Assembly (NCBI RefSeq): GCF_000832125.1
Contig: NZ_JPRK01000014.1
Coordinates: 62,001-126,000 of the forward strand
Direction of reading: 5' to 3'
DNA length: 64,000 nucleotides
Origin: Flavobacterium hibernum
GTDB taxonomy: Bacteria; Bacteroidota; Bacteroidia; Flavobacteriales; Flavobacteriaceae
The position numbers and the translations under genes are program-made. This document shows, piece after piece, positions 35,647-43,116 of the stretch (position 1 is the first letter of the stretch; each line of letters starts with the position of its first letter). The notes under the pieces were generated by a model, which was given only the letters and a program-made list of their open reading frames with translations, made no database searches and had not been told where the DNA came from.

Positions 35647-36025
35647 AAAAGGAATTTTGATAGGATGCAAATTACCATTGAGAGGTTTCTCCACATCACT
35701 ACTTTCTTTAAAAATAAATTTTAATTAACTTTTTAAAGGTTTTTTATAAAACTTAAAGTGTTGATTTTTACTTTTTGAAAGTATAATTAGATTATTGGAT
35801 TTTCGGACTTCTTATTCCATTCTTAAAATGGCCTTTTTAAAATTAAAACAATTGTGGGTAAATTAATTTCACAACATTACCCTTTTAGTGATAGGGAGAG
35901 CAGGATTCGAACCATAAGCTCGGAACCCTTTCTCTCCTACATTTTCAATTATTAGATTTTTTTTAAACCTGCTAAAGGTTTTAGTTGTGGTAAAATTTAA
36001 AAAATAGTGTTTGATTTGATAATTT
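35647..36025. other. Gene-free boundary region of the accessory island
   Basis: About 380 bases between the polysaccharide locus and the HipBST-like genes. It contains a tRNA 3'-end-like fragment at about 35893-35915 and little else. The minus-strand frame at 35869-36108 overlaps it and has no recognisable domain. It is the most likely left boundary of the island. Confidence 0.5.
35893..35915 (-). other. tRNA 3'-end-like fragment (possible attachment remnant)
   Basis: The minus strand reads GGTTCGAATCCTGCTCTCCCT, i.e. T-loop, T-stem 3' half and an acceptor 3' strand, with no matching 5' tRNA. Next to it the opposite T-stem does not pair, so it is a fragment. A similar 17-base core (AGCAGGATTCGAACCAT, 35899-35915) resembles the sequence at 7299-7316. 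It shares GGATTCGAACC with the tRNA-Ser T-arm, so it may mark an integration boundary. Confidence 0.4.
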
Positions 36026-36979
36026 TTATTGAAGAAGTATGATATATCTGTCTTCCAAAAGTGCTCTATATTTTTCTTTGTACTCTTCTGATAAGAATGA
36101 CTTATCAATCCATTGAATGGCTATGTTTTTGTTCATTAAGAAACGTTTTTTAATACTTCCAATTTGTTTGTCGTTTAACTCTAACATTTTACCTAATCGT
36201 TCGAAATTTTCCCATTTGATCTTTTTCTTTTTTCCTTCAAGAGTCAAAGCGAGTTCTTCGGTATCGTCTGGATTGACTATAGCTACGTTTAGGAGATCAT
36301 ATGCTGGGGCTAATGTCCATTTATCCCCTATATTTATCATGGAGAAGTTTTTAAGATGCATGTCGTTGTTTCCTGTCAAAAAGCTGAAAATAGCTAATTC
36401 CAGAAAGTAAACTTTATCCAACAAAGTATTATCTGAATACTCGTTAAGAGCTTTGCCTATTTTTTCCATTGAGCTTTTGTATTTATCAAAAGCTTCGGTA
36501 ATTTGGAACATATCTAGCATATGGGTTTTTTCTCCTGAATCTGTTCTGTCAATACGTTTTGTAATATAAGAAAGCTCTCCTGATTGCAACCGTATCAAAC
36601 TTGATTTTACTACATTTATGCCGAAGGCTTCAGCAATACGCATCGTTAGGTGTTCGTTTTCTGGCATTTCGGGAAAGTGATCGGATGGTGGTTTGAAAAT
36701 ATAATTCCCTCCTAAAGCACCCACTACGGTAAGACGTCCTTTGTTTCCTTCCTGAATAGTGTCATCTATTAATGATAAGGAAAGCTTAGGTTGCACTCCT
36801 GGAACAGCTATGCTTCTTTCTACTACATTTTTTGCCAATTCAACCATTTGTTTCAGAGAATGTTCAAATAATGGCTGCTGTTTGGTTCCGAAAAAATCCA
36901 GACTGCACTGTTCGTGAAAATCTCCGGTTGTATTTTCATCCAATACTTTGTAACAATATAAGCACTTTTTATTATTCAT
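36026..36979 (-). CDS. hipT: HipT-like kinase (HipA family toxin, short form)
   Basis: A 317-residue HipA-type protein kinase from the ATG at 36979, which overlaps the previous stop by 8 bases; an alternative ATG at 37003 adds 8 residues. The N-terminus has a zinc-like CLYCYK...FHEQC pattern. The glycine-rich loop GVQPKLSLSL shows the S-x-S pair seen in HipT proteins (about S67 and S69). The catalytic NNDMHLKN (D206) and metal-binding PAYDLL (D228) are intact. It lacks the usual HipA N-domain, which is encoded by the separate upstream gene, as in HipBST. HipT of E. coli phosphorylates a tRNA synthetase; the target here is unknown. Confidence 0.88.
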   Translation of the reverse strand: MNNKKCLYCYKVLDENTTGDFHEQCSLDFFGTKQQPLFEHSLKQMVELAKNVVERSIAVPGVQPKLSLSLIDDTIQEGNKGRLTVVGALGGNYIFKPPSDHFPEMPENEHLTMRIAEAFGINVVKSSLIRLQSGELSYITKRIDRTDSGEKTHMLDMFQITEAFDKYKSSMEKIGKALNEYSDNTLLDKVYFLELAIFSFLTGNNDMHLKNFSMINIGDKWTLAPAYDLLNVAIVNPDDTEELALTLEGKKKKIKWENFERLGKMLELNDKQIGSIKKRFLMNKNIAIQWIDKSFLSEEYKEKYRALLEDRYIILLQ

Positions 36980-37304
36980 TTTCCTGTGGTATTGGTTGGA
37001 CACTTACAGCTCCGATACAGTTATGGCAACATGCTAAAAGCAAGCCCATGCGGTCATTTTGATTGATTTTCCAGTTTTTTGAAGCAATATCTAATAGCCA
37101 TCCTTCAGGAATTAATCCTTCAAAAAAAGGAAATAGACGTTTGTCGCTATAAGGTTTTGGGGTTACCGGCATAGTAAACGTGAGAAACTGCTTTGGATGC
37201 TCTTTAATATGTTTTTCTTCGTATTGAAAAACATACTCACCTTCGTCAGTTTCTGTGAGTATTCCTGCTAAGAGGTCTTTATAGTATATAGCCGCTTTTC
37301 TCAT
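36972..37304 (-). CDS. hipS: HipS-like protein (stand-alone HipA N-terminal domain)
   Basis: A 110-residue protein matching the HipA N-terminal subdomain: MRKAAIYYKDLLAGIL, TFTMPVTPKPY and the hallmark LFPFFEGLIPEGWLL. In HipBST systems this domain is a separate gene and serves as the antitoxin by blocking the kinase. It starts 5 bases after the HipB stop and overlaps the kinase gene by 8 bases, so all three are translationally coupled. That this copy acts as antitoxin is inferred from the family. Confidence 0.85.
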   Translation of the reverse strand: MRKAAIYYKDLLAGILTETDEGEYVFQYEEKHIKEHPKQFLTFTMPVTPKPYSDKRLFPFFEGLIPEGWLLDIASKNWKINQNDRMGLLLACCHNCIGAVSVQPIPQENE

Positions 37305-37309
37305 CCTTA

Positions 37310-37525
37310 CTATTTATTGGTTTTGGATAATTCTCTTGCATTAACTGGTGCCAGGGTATGTCCAAACATTTTGAGTACTTGGTTTACTTTTTCCAGATTA
37401 AGGTTTTCTTTCCCTTGTTCAATTTTTCGGATTACAGTTAGCGCTACTCCAGCACGCTCAGCAAAAGCCTCTTGTGTTAGGTTTACTTCTTTTCTTTTTT
37501 CTTTTACAAAATCTGCAAGTGTCAT
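37310..37525 (-). CDS. hipB: HipB-like helix-turn-helix regulator
   Basis: A 71-residue Xre/HipB-type protein: FVKEKRKEVNLTQEAFAERAG then ALTVIRKIEQGKENLNLEKV, the complete helix-turn-helix, ending in a lysine-rich tail. It heads the operon and would bind the palindromes upstream to repress it. In HipBST, HipB boosts the antitoxin effect of HipS. The start codon is 3 bases from a half-site of the upstream palindrome. Confidence 0.9.
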   Translation of the reverse strand: MTLADFVKEKRKEVNLTQEAFAERAGVALTVIRKIEQGKENLNLEKVNQVLKMFGHTLAPVNARELSKTNK

Positions 37526-37567
37526 AATTATATGCTTTTACAACGAATTTAAGCAAATATAATAATT

Positions 37568-37625
37568 TATATGCTTAAACATATAAAATGTGTGTGTAAT
37601 TGTTAATTATATCTTTAAACATATA
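37568..37625. promoter_or_regulatory. HipB operator pair
   Basis: TATATGCTTAAACATATA (37568-37585) and TATATCTTTAAACATATA (37608-37625) are near-palindromic 18-base sites 40 bases apart, and a further TATATGCTT half-site touches the hipB start (about 37530). Such repeated palindromes directly upstream of hipB are typical operators. Binding by HipB is inferred. Confidence 0.7.
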
Positions 37626-37765
37626 ATGTTTATTAAGCTGTCTTTTAATGTATTGATTATCTTAGGGCGAATTTCTCTCAACGCTGTTGAGAGTTTTACA
37701 TTAAATAATACTCCTTTAAAATTTCTAAAGTTTTTTATTTTTGACAGATACTTTGCTTATTTTTA

Positions 37766-38530
37766 TTAAATATTAAAAACCTTAATTAATTGCTCAAATA
37801 ATTCTTTTACGTTTACATTTCCAGCACCCATTTCTTTAAAAATTTGTTTATCTGGTAAATCTGTTTTTACAGCTTCGGTAAAATTTGCTATATCTGCTTT
37901 TACACTTGTAGGAATTGTGAAATTATCTTCAGGTGTTAATAATAATAACAATCTGAATACATCTATTTTGTGCTTACGTAACTGTCTTTCATCAATCTTT
38001 TCTCCATTCTCTTTTCGGGTTTTATAATCTAGGAATGCTTTTGCTTTTAAACCTATTAAAGCCTCTGTATTGGCTAAATGGATGTCGTTATCTAATTGGC
38101 TATGTTTGATTGTAAAATTGTAATAATCATCATCCATTAATATTGCTGAAAGGCTTGAAATTTCGGTATCTACTGGAATTGGCGTTAGATGTGCTTGTTC
38201 TTCTAAATCTAACAAATCTGGGATTCTTGAAAACAATTCAATTTGAAATGGAAATTCTTCTACTTGAGGTTTTTGAAAACGATAGTATTTTCGGTCTTCT
38301 TCGCTTTTTTCTTTTACTTCATAATTTCCTTGTTTAATAAACTCCCAAAAGTGAGTTGCAAATTCAGGACTTAAAGCTTCGATTACTAAAATGATATCGA
38401 TGTCTTTTGTTGCTCTTGGTGTAAGTCCTACATTATTAATAACAATATCACAAGCGGTTCCGCCAATGATAATATAGTTGTCTGTGAATTCTTTAAAGTG
38501 TTGTCTGAAAATTTCTAAACCTCTTACCAT
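37766..38530 (-). CDS. AbiEii-like nucleotidyltransferase toxin
   Basis: A 254-residue nucleotidyltransferase. GG is at residues 23-24 in IIIGGTACDIV and the metal-binding pair is D43 and D45 in ATKDIDIIL. The body has a helical C-terminal half (KIDVFRLLLLLTPED), a layout of the AbiEii/MNT-type superfamily. It is preceded by, and overlaps by 7 bases, a wHTH gene whose antitoxin role is typical of type IV toxin-antitoxin loci. Toxicity and target (tRNA modification in known members) are inferred. Confidence 0.8.
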   Translation of the reverse strand: MVRGLEIFRQHFKEFTDNYIIIGGTACDIVINNVGLTPRATKDIDIILVIEALSPEFATHFWEFIKQGNYEVKEKSEEDRKYYRFQKPQVEEFPFQIELFSRIPDLLDLEEQAHLTPIPVDTEISSLSAILMDDDYYNFTIKHSQLDNDIHLANTEALIGLKAKAFLDYKTRKENGEKIDERQLRKHKIDVFRLLLLLTPEDNFTIPTSVKADIANFTEAVKTDLPDKQIFKEMGAGNVNVKELFEQLIKVFNI

Positions 38531-39513
38531 ATGTATTTTTCAATTATTTGGTCTAATGCCATATCTGTTCTTTCGTCAATAAATCTGTCTTTTAAACTTA
38601 AATATAAAGACAGTGGATCTACATTATTTTTCTTTGTGATTCCTTTTGTGATTAGTTCCGGATTGTATTTCCAAACTTCTAATGCAAAATTTCCATTTTC
38701 ATTATTCAGATTAACTAACTTATTGTTTTTCTCTAACTCGTAAAATTGTTTTTTCTCTATAGCAAAATATTCTAATGCACTTGGATTCATATCCGTATAT
38801 TCTTCTAGTGCAGTTGTATTAGATTTTAATAATCCTTTTGGCTTTTCATCAACATAAACAGTTTTCATAACTGGGTTAATTAATAATCGTTCACTATCTC
38901 CCCAAAGCTTTTGCAGGTCTTTTTCGAAAATAATATTCTTTTCTTTTGTTCCTTCAACTTTCACTATCGCTAATCTTCTCAGATTTTCTATTGCTTTAGT
39001 TATTCCCATTTGGGTGTATTGTAACTTTTCTGCTAGTTCTTTGAATGTATATTGGCTTAAATTATCGTCTTTGTGTAAAATTTGATATAGTAAGATTAGC
39101 TGAGCTGAGGGCAGTAACAAGAAAGATTTTTTAAATTCCTTTTCTTTCTCGTAATCTTGAATATCTATTAATAATTCTGTTAGATACATTTGCTTCCCAG
39201 GAATAATGAAACTGATTTTATGCTCTATTAGTCGTTTACGATTTAGTGCGCTTATAGTATCAGTAACTATAATTATTCTTTTTTCAAGCTTTTTTTGAAT
39301 TTCTACTATTTGCTTTCTCAATTGGCTTGCATTGAGAGTATCTTCTTTATTAAGTTCCAATAAAATTAATTCGTGATTACTTAAAGTAGTGCTATAGAAT
39401 TTAAAATTGCTCTTGAATATAAAAGGCAACTTATTCAATTGTTCATTTTGCAACTCTTTTATTTCGAGTTGTACGCCAAGTATTTGTTGGATATAGTCTT
39501 TTAATTTTTCCAT
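38524..39513 (-). CDS. Winged-helix AbiEi-like antitoxin/regulator
   Basis: A 329-residue protein. A central winged-helix, about residues 150-215 (LLYQILHKDDNLSQYTFKELAEKLQYT, then MGITKAIENLRRLAIVKV), resembles MarR-type DNA readers. N-terminal and C-terminal regions are not assigned. It overlaps the nucleotidyltransferase gene by 7 bases, as antitoxin genes do. Autoregulation is suggested by repeated half-sites in its promoter (39543-39583). In AbiE systems the antitoxin is a wHTH protein that represses the operon and does not bind the toxin; I infer the same here. Confidence 0.72.
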   Translation of the reverse strand: MEKLKDYIQQILGVQLEIKELQNEQLNKLPFIFKSNFKFYSTTLSNHELILLELNKEDTLNASQLRKQIVEIQKKLEKRIIIVTDTISALNRKRLIEHKISFIIPGKQMYLTELLIDIQDYEKEKEFKKSFLLLPSAQLILLYQILHKDDNLSQYTFKELAEKLQYTQMGITKAIENLRRLAIVKVEGTKEKNIIFEKDLQKLWGDSERLLINPVMKTVYVDEKPKGLLKSNTTALEEYTDMNPSALEYFAIEKKQFYELEKNNKLVNLNNENGNFALEVWKYNPELITKGITKKNNVDPLSLYLSLKDRFIDERTDMALDQIIEKYIW

Positions 39514-39542
39514 AATAAATTAGAATAAACTAATAAAATTAA

Positions 39543-39583
39543 CAATAAACCACATAGGTTTATTGTGCAAATATAGGTTTATT
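39543..39583 (-). promoter_or_regulatory. AbiE-like operon promoter with repeated half-sites
   Basis: CAATAAACC (39543-39551) and GGTTTATTG (39557-39565) form a perfect inverted repeat, and a second direct copy of ATAGGTTTATT is at 39573-39583 (the first is 39554-39564). A -7 box reading TATATTTG on the minus strand lies at 39568-39575, between the two direct copies. Repressor binding here would block the promoter, as expected for autoregulation by the wHTH gene product. Confidence 0.7.
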
Positions 39584-39644
39584 ATATTGAAAATTAATTT
39601 ATTAATGAATAAAGTACAGCGATTATTGTATAAAAGAAATCAGT

Positions 39645-40403
39645 TTATATCGAAATAATAGCTTTATCATTAAATCCTGTATTTTCATTGTACTTAATAT
39701 ATCCTAATTGATTGGTTATTAGTTTTGTATTTCCAATCTCAAAATCAGCAAGGTTGACGTGATGGTGTCCGTAAATCCAATAATCAATATTACTACCTTC
39801 AATGAGTTTTTCTAATTCCGAAGCAAAAGCTTCATTGATATTGCTATTGGCATATTTCTCAGGATAGTTAATAAATGTTGGCGCATGATGGGTTACAACA
39901 ACTGTTTTTTTATTTGATTTTTCATTTAATGCGTTTTGTAAAAATTCTACACTTTTTTGGTGTAATAGATTGTAATCATCAACATTTAATAATCTCTCAG
40001 TAAAATTAATTACTTTAAAATCGGAAAGGCTTTGTTGAATTAGCCACCGCCTTGTTTCTGAAATATTTGACCAAAGGGTAGAAAAAATAATATTTACACC
40101 CAAAATTTCTTTCATACAGTTGTTTACTAAAATTATATTCTCTCGGATTTGGATATCTAAAGAACCACTTTTTTTAGCAATGTCATAATAGTAATATTCA
40201 TGATTTCCTGGTATCCAGAAAGTCATTTTGAAATTACTAGAAATATAGTCGAAGAAATCTTGATGTTTATCAATTATAGCGAATGGAACTATATCTCCAG
40301 CTAAAATTAGAATATCTGCTTCTGGTTTTATAGGATTGTCAACTATGTGTTTTTTGTTCTCTGGGAACTCTAGATGGAGGTCTGAGCAGTATTGGATTTT
40401 CAT
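39645..40403 (-). CDS. Metallophosphoesterase
   Basis: A 252-residue calcineurin-like phosphoesterase. All metal motifs are visible: CSDLHLEF (D-x-H), LAGDIVPF (GD), IPGNHEYYY (GNHE), VVTHHAPTF and the terminal YGHHHVN (GHxH). It is cytosolic with no signal. Such stand-alone enzymes often accompany toxin-antitoxin or phage-defence islands. It sits between the AbiE-like pair and the integrase, with a 590-base gene-free stretch upstream. Its substrate (nucleotide, RNA or signalling molecule) cannot be told. Confidence 0.9.
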   Translation of the reverse strand: MKIQYCSDLHLEFPENKKHIVDNPIKPEADILILAGDIVPFAIIDKHQDFFDYISSNFKMTFWIPGNHEYYYYDIAKKSGSLDIQIRENIILVNNCMKEILGVNIIFSTLWSNISETRRWLIQQSLSDFKVINFTERLLNVDDYNLLHQKSVEFLQNALNEKSNKKTVVVTHHAPTFINYPEKYANSNINEAFASELEKLIEGSNIDYWIYGHHHVNLADFEIGNTKLITNQLGYIKYNENTGFNDKAIISI

Positions 40404-40993
40404 TTACAAAACAGGTTTTATTTTTAATCAACAATAGTTAATTTATCGCAATCGCTTTTACAATTTAATATTTTTTTGAAATATTAATACTTATTGCATT
40501 GTTTATTTTTTATCCTTTACGAAGATACTCATATTGGTGGGTTCAATTGAAATTTTATCTTTTTTGTCAATTTTGTCAATCGAATTTGAACTAAAAATTT
40601 GATATCCTGAATAAATTGTAAATCATAAGAATAGGATTTCTCATCATAATGTAAAAAATCAATCGTTTTTGTCTAAATTGCCTAAGATAAAATTGTTTTC
40701 CCCAACTGGGTTTCCTCGTCGCGCTAATTCCGAAAACAATTCACTGCCGTTCAATTGGTAAATATGAATGTGTTTAAATTTGTATATTCGGTTGTGTTAA
40801 AATTAGTAAACAGGATTAGTTTTAAAAACTAAAAAGAATATACTTTTTGTGTCCATGTCAATTGCGTCCGCACTGCGGACGCAATTGGAAATGTACTGCA
40901 AAATTTGTGATATATTTCAAATGGTATTTTTGTTCTAAATGGATTGAAGTTCTTTAAGAGGTTTCAAATTCAGGAGCTCCTTTATAAAAAAAA
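40404..40993. other. Gene-free region between phosphoesterase and integrase
   Basis: About 590 AT-rich bases without a credible open frame. A short block near 40690-40760 (TCGTCGCGCTAATTCCG and CAATTCACTGCCGTTCAA) is locally GC-richer. A strong palindrome at 40859-40887 is listed separately. I see no promoter that I can assign to the integrase, which is on the minus strand starting at 42217. Confidence 0.45.
40859..40887. repeat. Near-perfect 14-bp-arm palindrome (1-nt spacer)
   Basis: CAATTGCGTCCGCA (40859-40872) and TGCGGACGCAATTG (40874-40887) flank a single C, so a 29-base site is symmetric. It lies 107 bases past the integrase stop. GC-rich palindromes this compact are often binding sites, or hairpins for transcription end or recombination. 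The function is unknown. Confidence 0.7.
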
Positions 40994-42217
40994 TCACTTA
41001 AACTTAGATTTCAGTTTCTCCATATCTTCCATTATATTCACATCCAAAACTTTCGCATAATGCTGAGTCTGTTTGGTGTTGGTATGCCCCATCATAGCAG
41101 ATACGTTTTCAAGTCTTACTCCATTTCCTAGAGTGACTGTAGTGGCAAAAGTATGTCTGGCAACATACCATGTAAGATGTTTGTCTATGCCGCAGACATC
41201 AGCGATTTCCTTTAGATAGGCATTCATTTTCTGATTGGATATTTTCGGGATAAGACCTTTCTGCTGATTTTTATATTTAGAAATAATTTTCTCAACGGTA
41301 GGCAGTACCGGGACATTGGCCCTGATGGCAGTTTTCGCTCTGCTGGTCATAATCCATAAATTTCCTGTCGAATCTTCTGATAAGTTTCTTTCGGTCAGCT
41401 CCAAGGCATCGACAGGGGCATAACCTGTGTAGCAGCTGAAAAGGAATATATCCTTCACCTTTTCCAGACGGGGAGTTGGAAATATTTTGTTCTCGATTGT
41501 ATTCAGTTCCTGCTGGGTTAGGAAAACAGCATCTTTTATGCTCAGCCTGCCGTCATAAATGTTGAATGGGTTTTTTATGATCAAGTCCATTTTAATGGCG
41601 TAATTGCATGCAGTTTTATACATTTTCATATATTTTACCACCGAATTGTTTTTGATACCTGTCTGGTCTTTAAAACTGCTCTCATATTTAAGATACTGCT
41701 CCAATTTAAAGACAAACGAGCTTGATAATTCAGATGCGAGCAGATCTTCCTTTTTGTAGGTGCTGGTGATGAAATCCAAAAGTAAATCCTTTGCTCTTTT
41801 GTACTTCTGCAGTGAAGCCGGTGCGCGTTCTCCAGAATTGACTCTTTTGGTGAAAAATAAGTTGTAAGTGTCCATAATCTCAATTATGGTTGGGCCTTCA
41901 GGTTGGTCGATTTTGACTTTTCCTGTGAGTTCAGCTTTTAGTAAATCTAGGTCAACTTCGGGATCAATTCTGAAGAGTTCAGTAAACTTTTTTTCGGCAT
42001 TGAGCTGCATAAGTTCAAGAGAGCTTTTAATTACCTTCTCTTTTTCCGCTTTCAGTGTATTTTTCAGGTGGTTTGTCTGGATCCATTTTTCTTTCGAGAT
42101 AAATTTTCCCGACGCGATTGTAATTATTTTGTTTTTATAAGAAAGTCTTAGGATAATAGAGCTTTCTCCGTCGCGGTTAACTCTGCCGGATTTTAGCAGA
42201 AAAATTGTTTTTAACAT
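40994..42217 (-). CDS. Tyrosine recombinase (integrase) of the island
   Basis: A 407-residue integrase with an Arm-DNA-binding region (about 1-100), a SAM-like core-binding domain (about 110-210) and a catalytic domain. Catalytic residues visible are Arg354 in WYVARHTFATT, His378 in GHTNTKQT and nucleophile Tyr387 in TQHYAKVL. The first catalytic Arg usually found in TGLR is absent (CYTGYAPVDALEL), as is known for Bacteroidota IntDOT-like enzymes. It starts 261 bases from the 3' end of tRNA-Ser copy 2, the expected attachment-side position. It probably integrates the 36-42 kb island there. Confidence 0.9.
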   Translation of the reverse strand: MLKTIFLLKSGRVNRDGESSIILRLSYKNKIITIASGKFISKEKWIQTNHLKNTLKAEKEKVIKSSLELMQLNAEKKFTELFRIDPEVDLDLLKAELTGKVKIDQPEGPTIIEIMDTYNLFFTKRVNSGERAPASLQKYKRAKDLLLDFITSTYKKEDLLASELSSSFVFKLEQYLKYESSFKDQTGIKNNSVVKYMKMYKTACNYAIKMDLIIKNPFNIYDGRLSIKDAVFLTQQELNTIENKIFPTPRLEKVKDIFLFSCYTGYAPVDALELTERNLSEDSTGNLWIMTSRAKTAIRANVPVLPTVEKIISKYKNQQKGLIPKISNQKMNAYLKEIADVCGIDKHLTWYVARHTFATTVTLGNGVRLENVSAMMGHTNTKQTQHYAKVLDVNIMEDMEKLKSKFK

Positions 42218-42413
42218 GTTATCTAGTTTTAAAATTAATAATCAAATTGAATTAATAATTTTAAGAGAGCCCATTAACAGCAGGGAATTCCCGGGGAATT
42301 CTTTTGTTTTAGTGGTCCAATTTTGAGAAAAAAGATCTCAAAAAAAGTGGGTCACTAATTGTGCCACCATTCTTTGATAAAACATGTGCTTTTTGAAAAG
42401 TGTGTAAAAACGA

Positions 42414-42447
42414 AAAAGCCTTTAAACACTAGTGTTTAAAGGCTTTT
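42414..42447. terminator. Perfect palindromic terminator behind tRNA-Ser copy 2
   Basis: Arms AAAAGCCTTTAAACACT and AGTGTTTAAAGGCTTTT (17 bases each, no spacer) are exact complements. This is the same hairpin family as at 7326-7360, so it presumably ends the tRNA transcript. A tail with a T-rich stretch lies on the minus-strand side. Confidence 0.85.
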
Positions 42448-42477
42448 GACTTTTAAAGTTTCTTCTGAAACTTCTAC

Positions 42478-42565
42478 TGGCGGAGAAAGAGGGATTCGAA
42501 CCCCCGGACCTGTTACAGTCAACAGTTTTCAAGACTGCCGCATTCGACCGCTCTGCCATTTCTCC
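42478..42565 (-). tRNA. tRNA-Ser(UGA), copy 2
   Basis: The sequence is the same as copy 1 apart from one base in each acceptor strand: GGAGAAA with TTTCTCC instead of GGAGGAA with TTCCTCC. Encoded CCA is at 42478-42480 and the anticodon loop CTTGAAA gives TGA. A TATATTTG box lies 32 bases upstream, as for copy 1. The island integrase is 261 bases from its 3' end, so this is the probable attachment tRNA. Confidence 0.96.
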
Positions 42566-42597
42566 AGTATGTCGCGATCATTTGCTGATTGCGAGTG

Positions 42598-42605
42598 CAA
42601 ATATA
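42598..42605 (-). promoter_or_regulatory. -7 promoter box for tRNA-Ser copy 2
   Basis: Reads TATATTTG on the minus strand, 32 bases upstream of the tRNA 5' end, equal to the spacing at copy 1. The surrounding promoter sequence is otherwise different, so the copies have independent promoters. Confidence 0.75.
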
Positions 42606-42716
42606 AGACGCTTTTCCGGTTCTCAAAACTTTTTTTAGACTTTTTTTTAGGTTCTTTTGAAATAACTTTCAAGTGTCTAATTATCAGTATTTATGAAAAA
42701 GATATTTTTAGAAAAA

Positions 42717-43115
42717 TTATTCTAAGTCGTCCAAAACGGGCACTGGTTTTTTGTTTTCATCTACTGCAACAAACGAAAAAGTTCCTGAAACTACGGTTTC
42801 GCGAAGCTCAGAATACATTTGCTCCATAAAAATATCAACGTGAATTTTGCAGCTCGTTCTTCCAACGCTCACTACTTTGGCTACCAATTCGATTAAAGTT
42901 CCGGCAGGAATTGCTTTTTTAAAGTCAATTTGACCAGTTGAAATCGTTACAACCTTCTTTCTACTAAATCTTGTTGCGCAAATAAAAGCAACTTCATCCA
43001 TAAGATGAAGCGCTGTACCTCCAAATAAAGTATCATAATGATTTGTTGTACTCGGAAAAACTGCTTTAAAAATATGCGTTTCTGATTTTATGATTCTTTC
43101 TTCTAATGTCCCCAT
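42717..43115 (-). CDS. Acyl-CoA thioesterase (hotdog fold)
   Basis: A 132-residue hotdog thioesterase. The YciA-type pattern is visible: TNHYDTLFGGTALHLMDEVAFICATRF (the catalytic Asp is in LMDEV) and then VSVGRTSCKIHVDI. It would hydrolyse acyl-CoA in the cytosol. It follows the ribB-type gene by one base, so the two are probably co-transcribed. The start at 43115 lies just after the preceding stop. Confidence 0.9.
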   Translation of the reverse strand: MGTLEERIIKSETHIFKAVFPSTTNHYDTLFGGTALHLMDEVAFICATRFSRKKVVTISTGQIDFKKAIPAGTLIELVAKVVSVGRTSCKIHVDIFMEQMYSELRETVVSGTFSFVAVDENKKPVPVLDDLE

Positions 43116-43116
43116 A

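Noticed and set aside
35869..36108. A 79-codon minus-strand frame at the left boundary of the accessory island
   Set aside because: It overlaps the HipT gene end, has no recognisable domain and covers the tRNA fragment; it is likely non-coding.
40690..40760. A second transfer origin near the integrase
   Set aside because: The locally GC-rich text is short and lacks bounding repeats; no mobilization gene lies near.
7391..42565. The 35 kb between both tRNA-Ser genes as one integrative element
   Set aside because: Integration normally duplicates only the tRNA 3' end, but both copies are complete with their own promoter, and the polysaccharide locus looks like chromosomal material; the smaller 36-42 kb island is better supported.
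42446..42829. A 127-codon plus-strand frame over tRNA-Ser copy 2 and the thioesterase gene
   Set aside because: It lies across a tRNA and overlaps the opposite-strand thioesterase, and its translation shows only tRNA-derived and antisense sequence.
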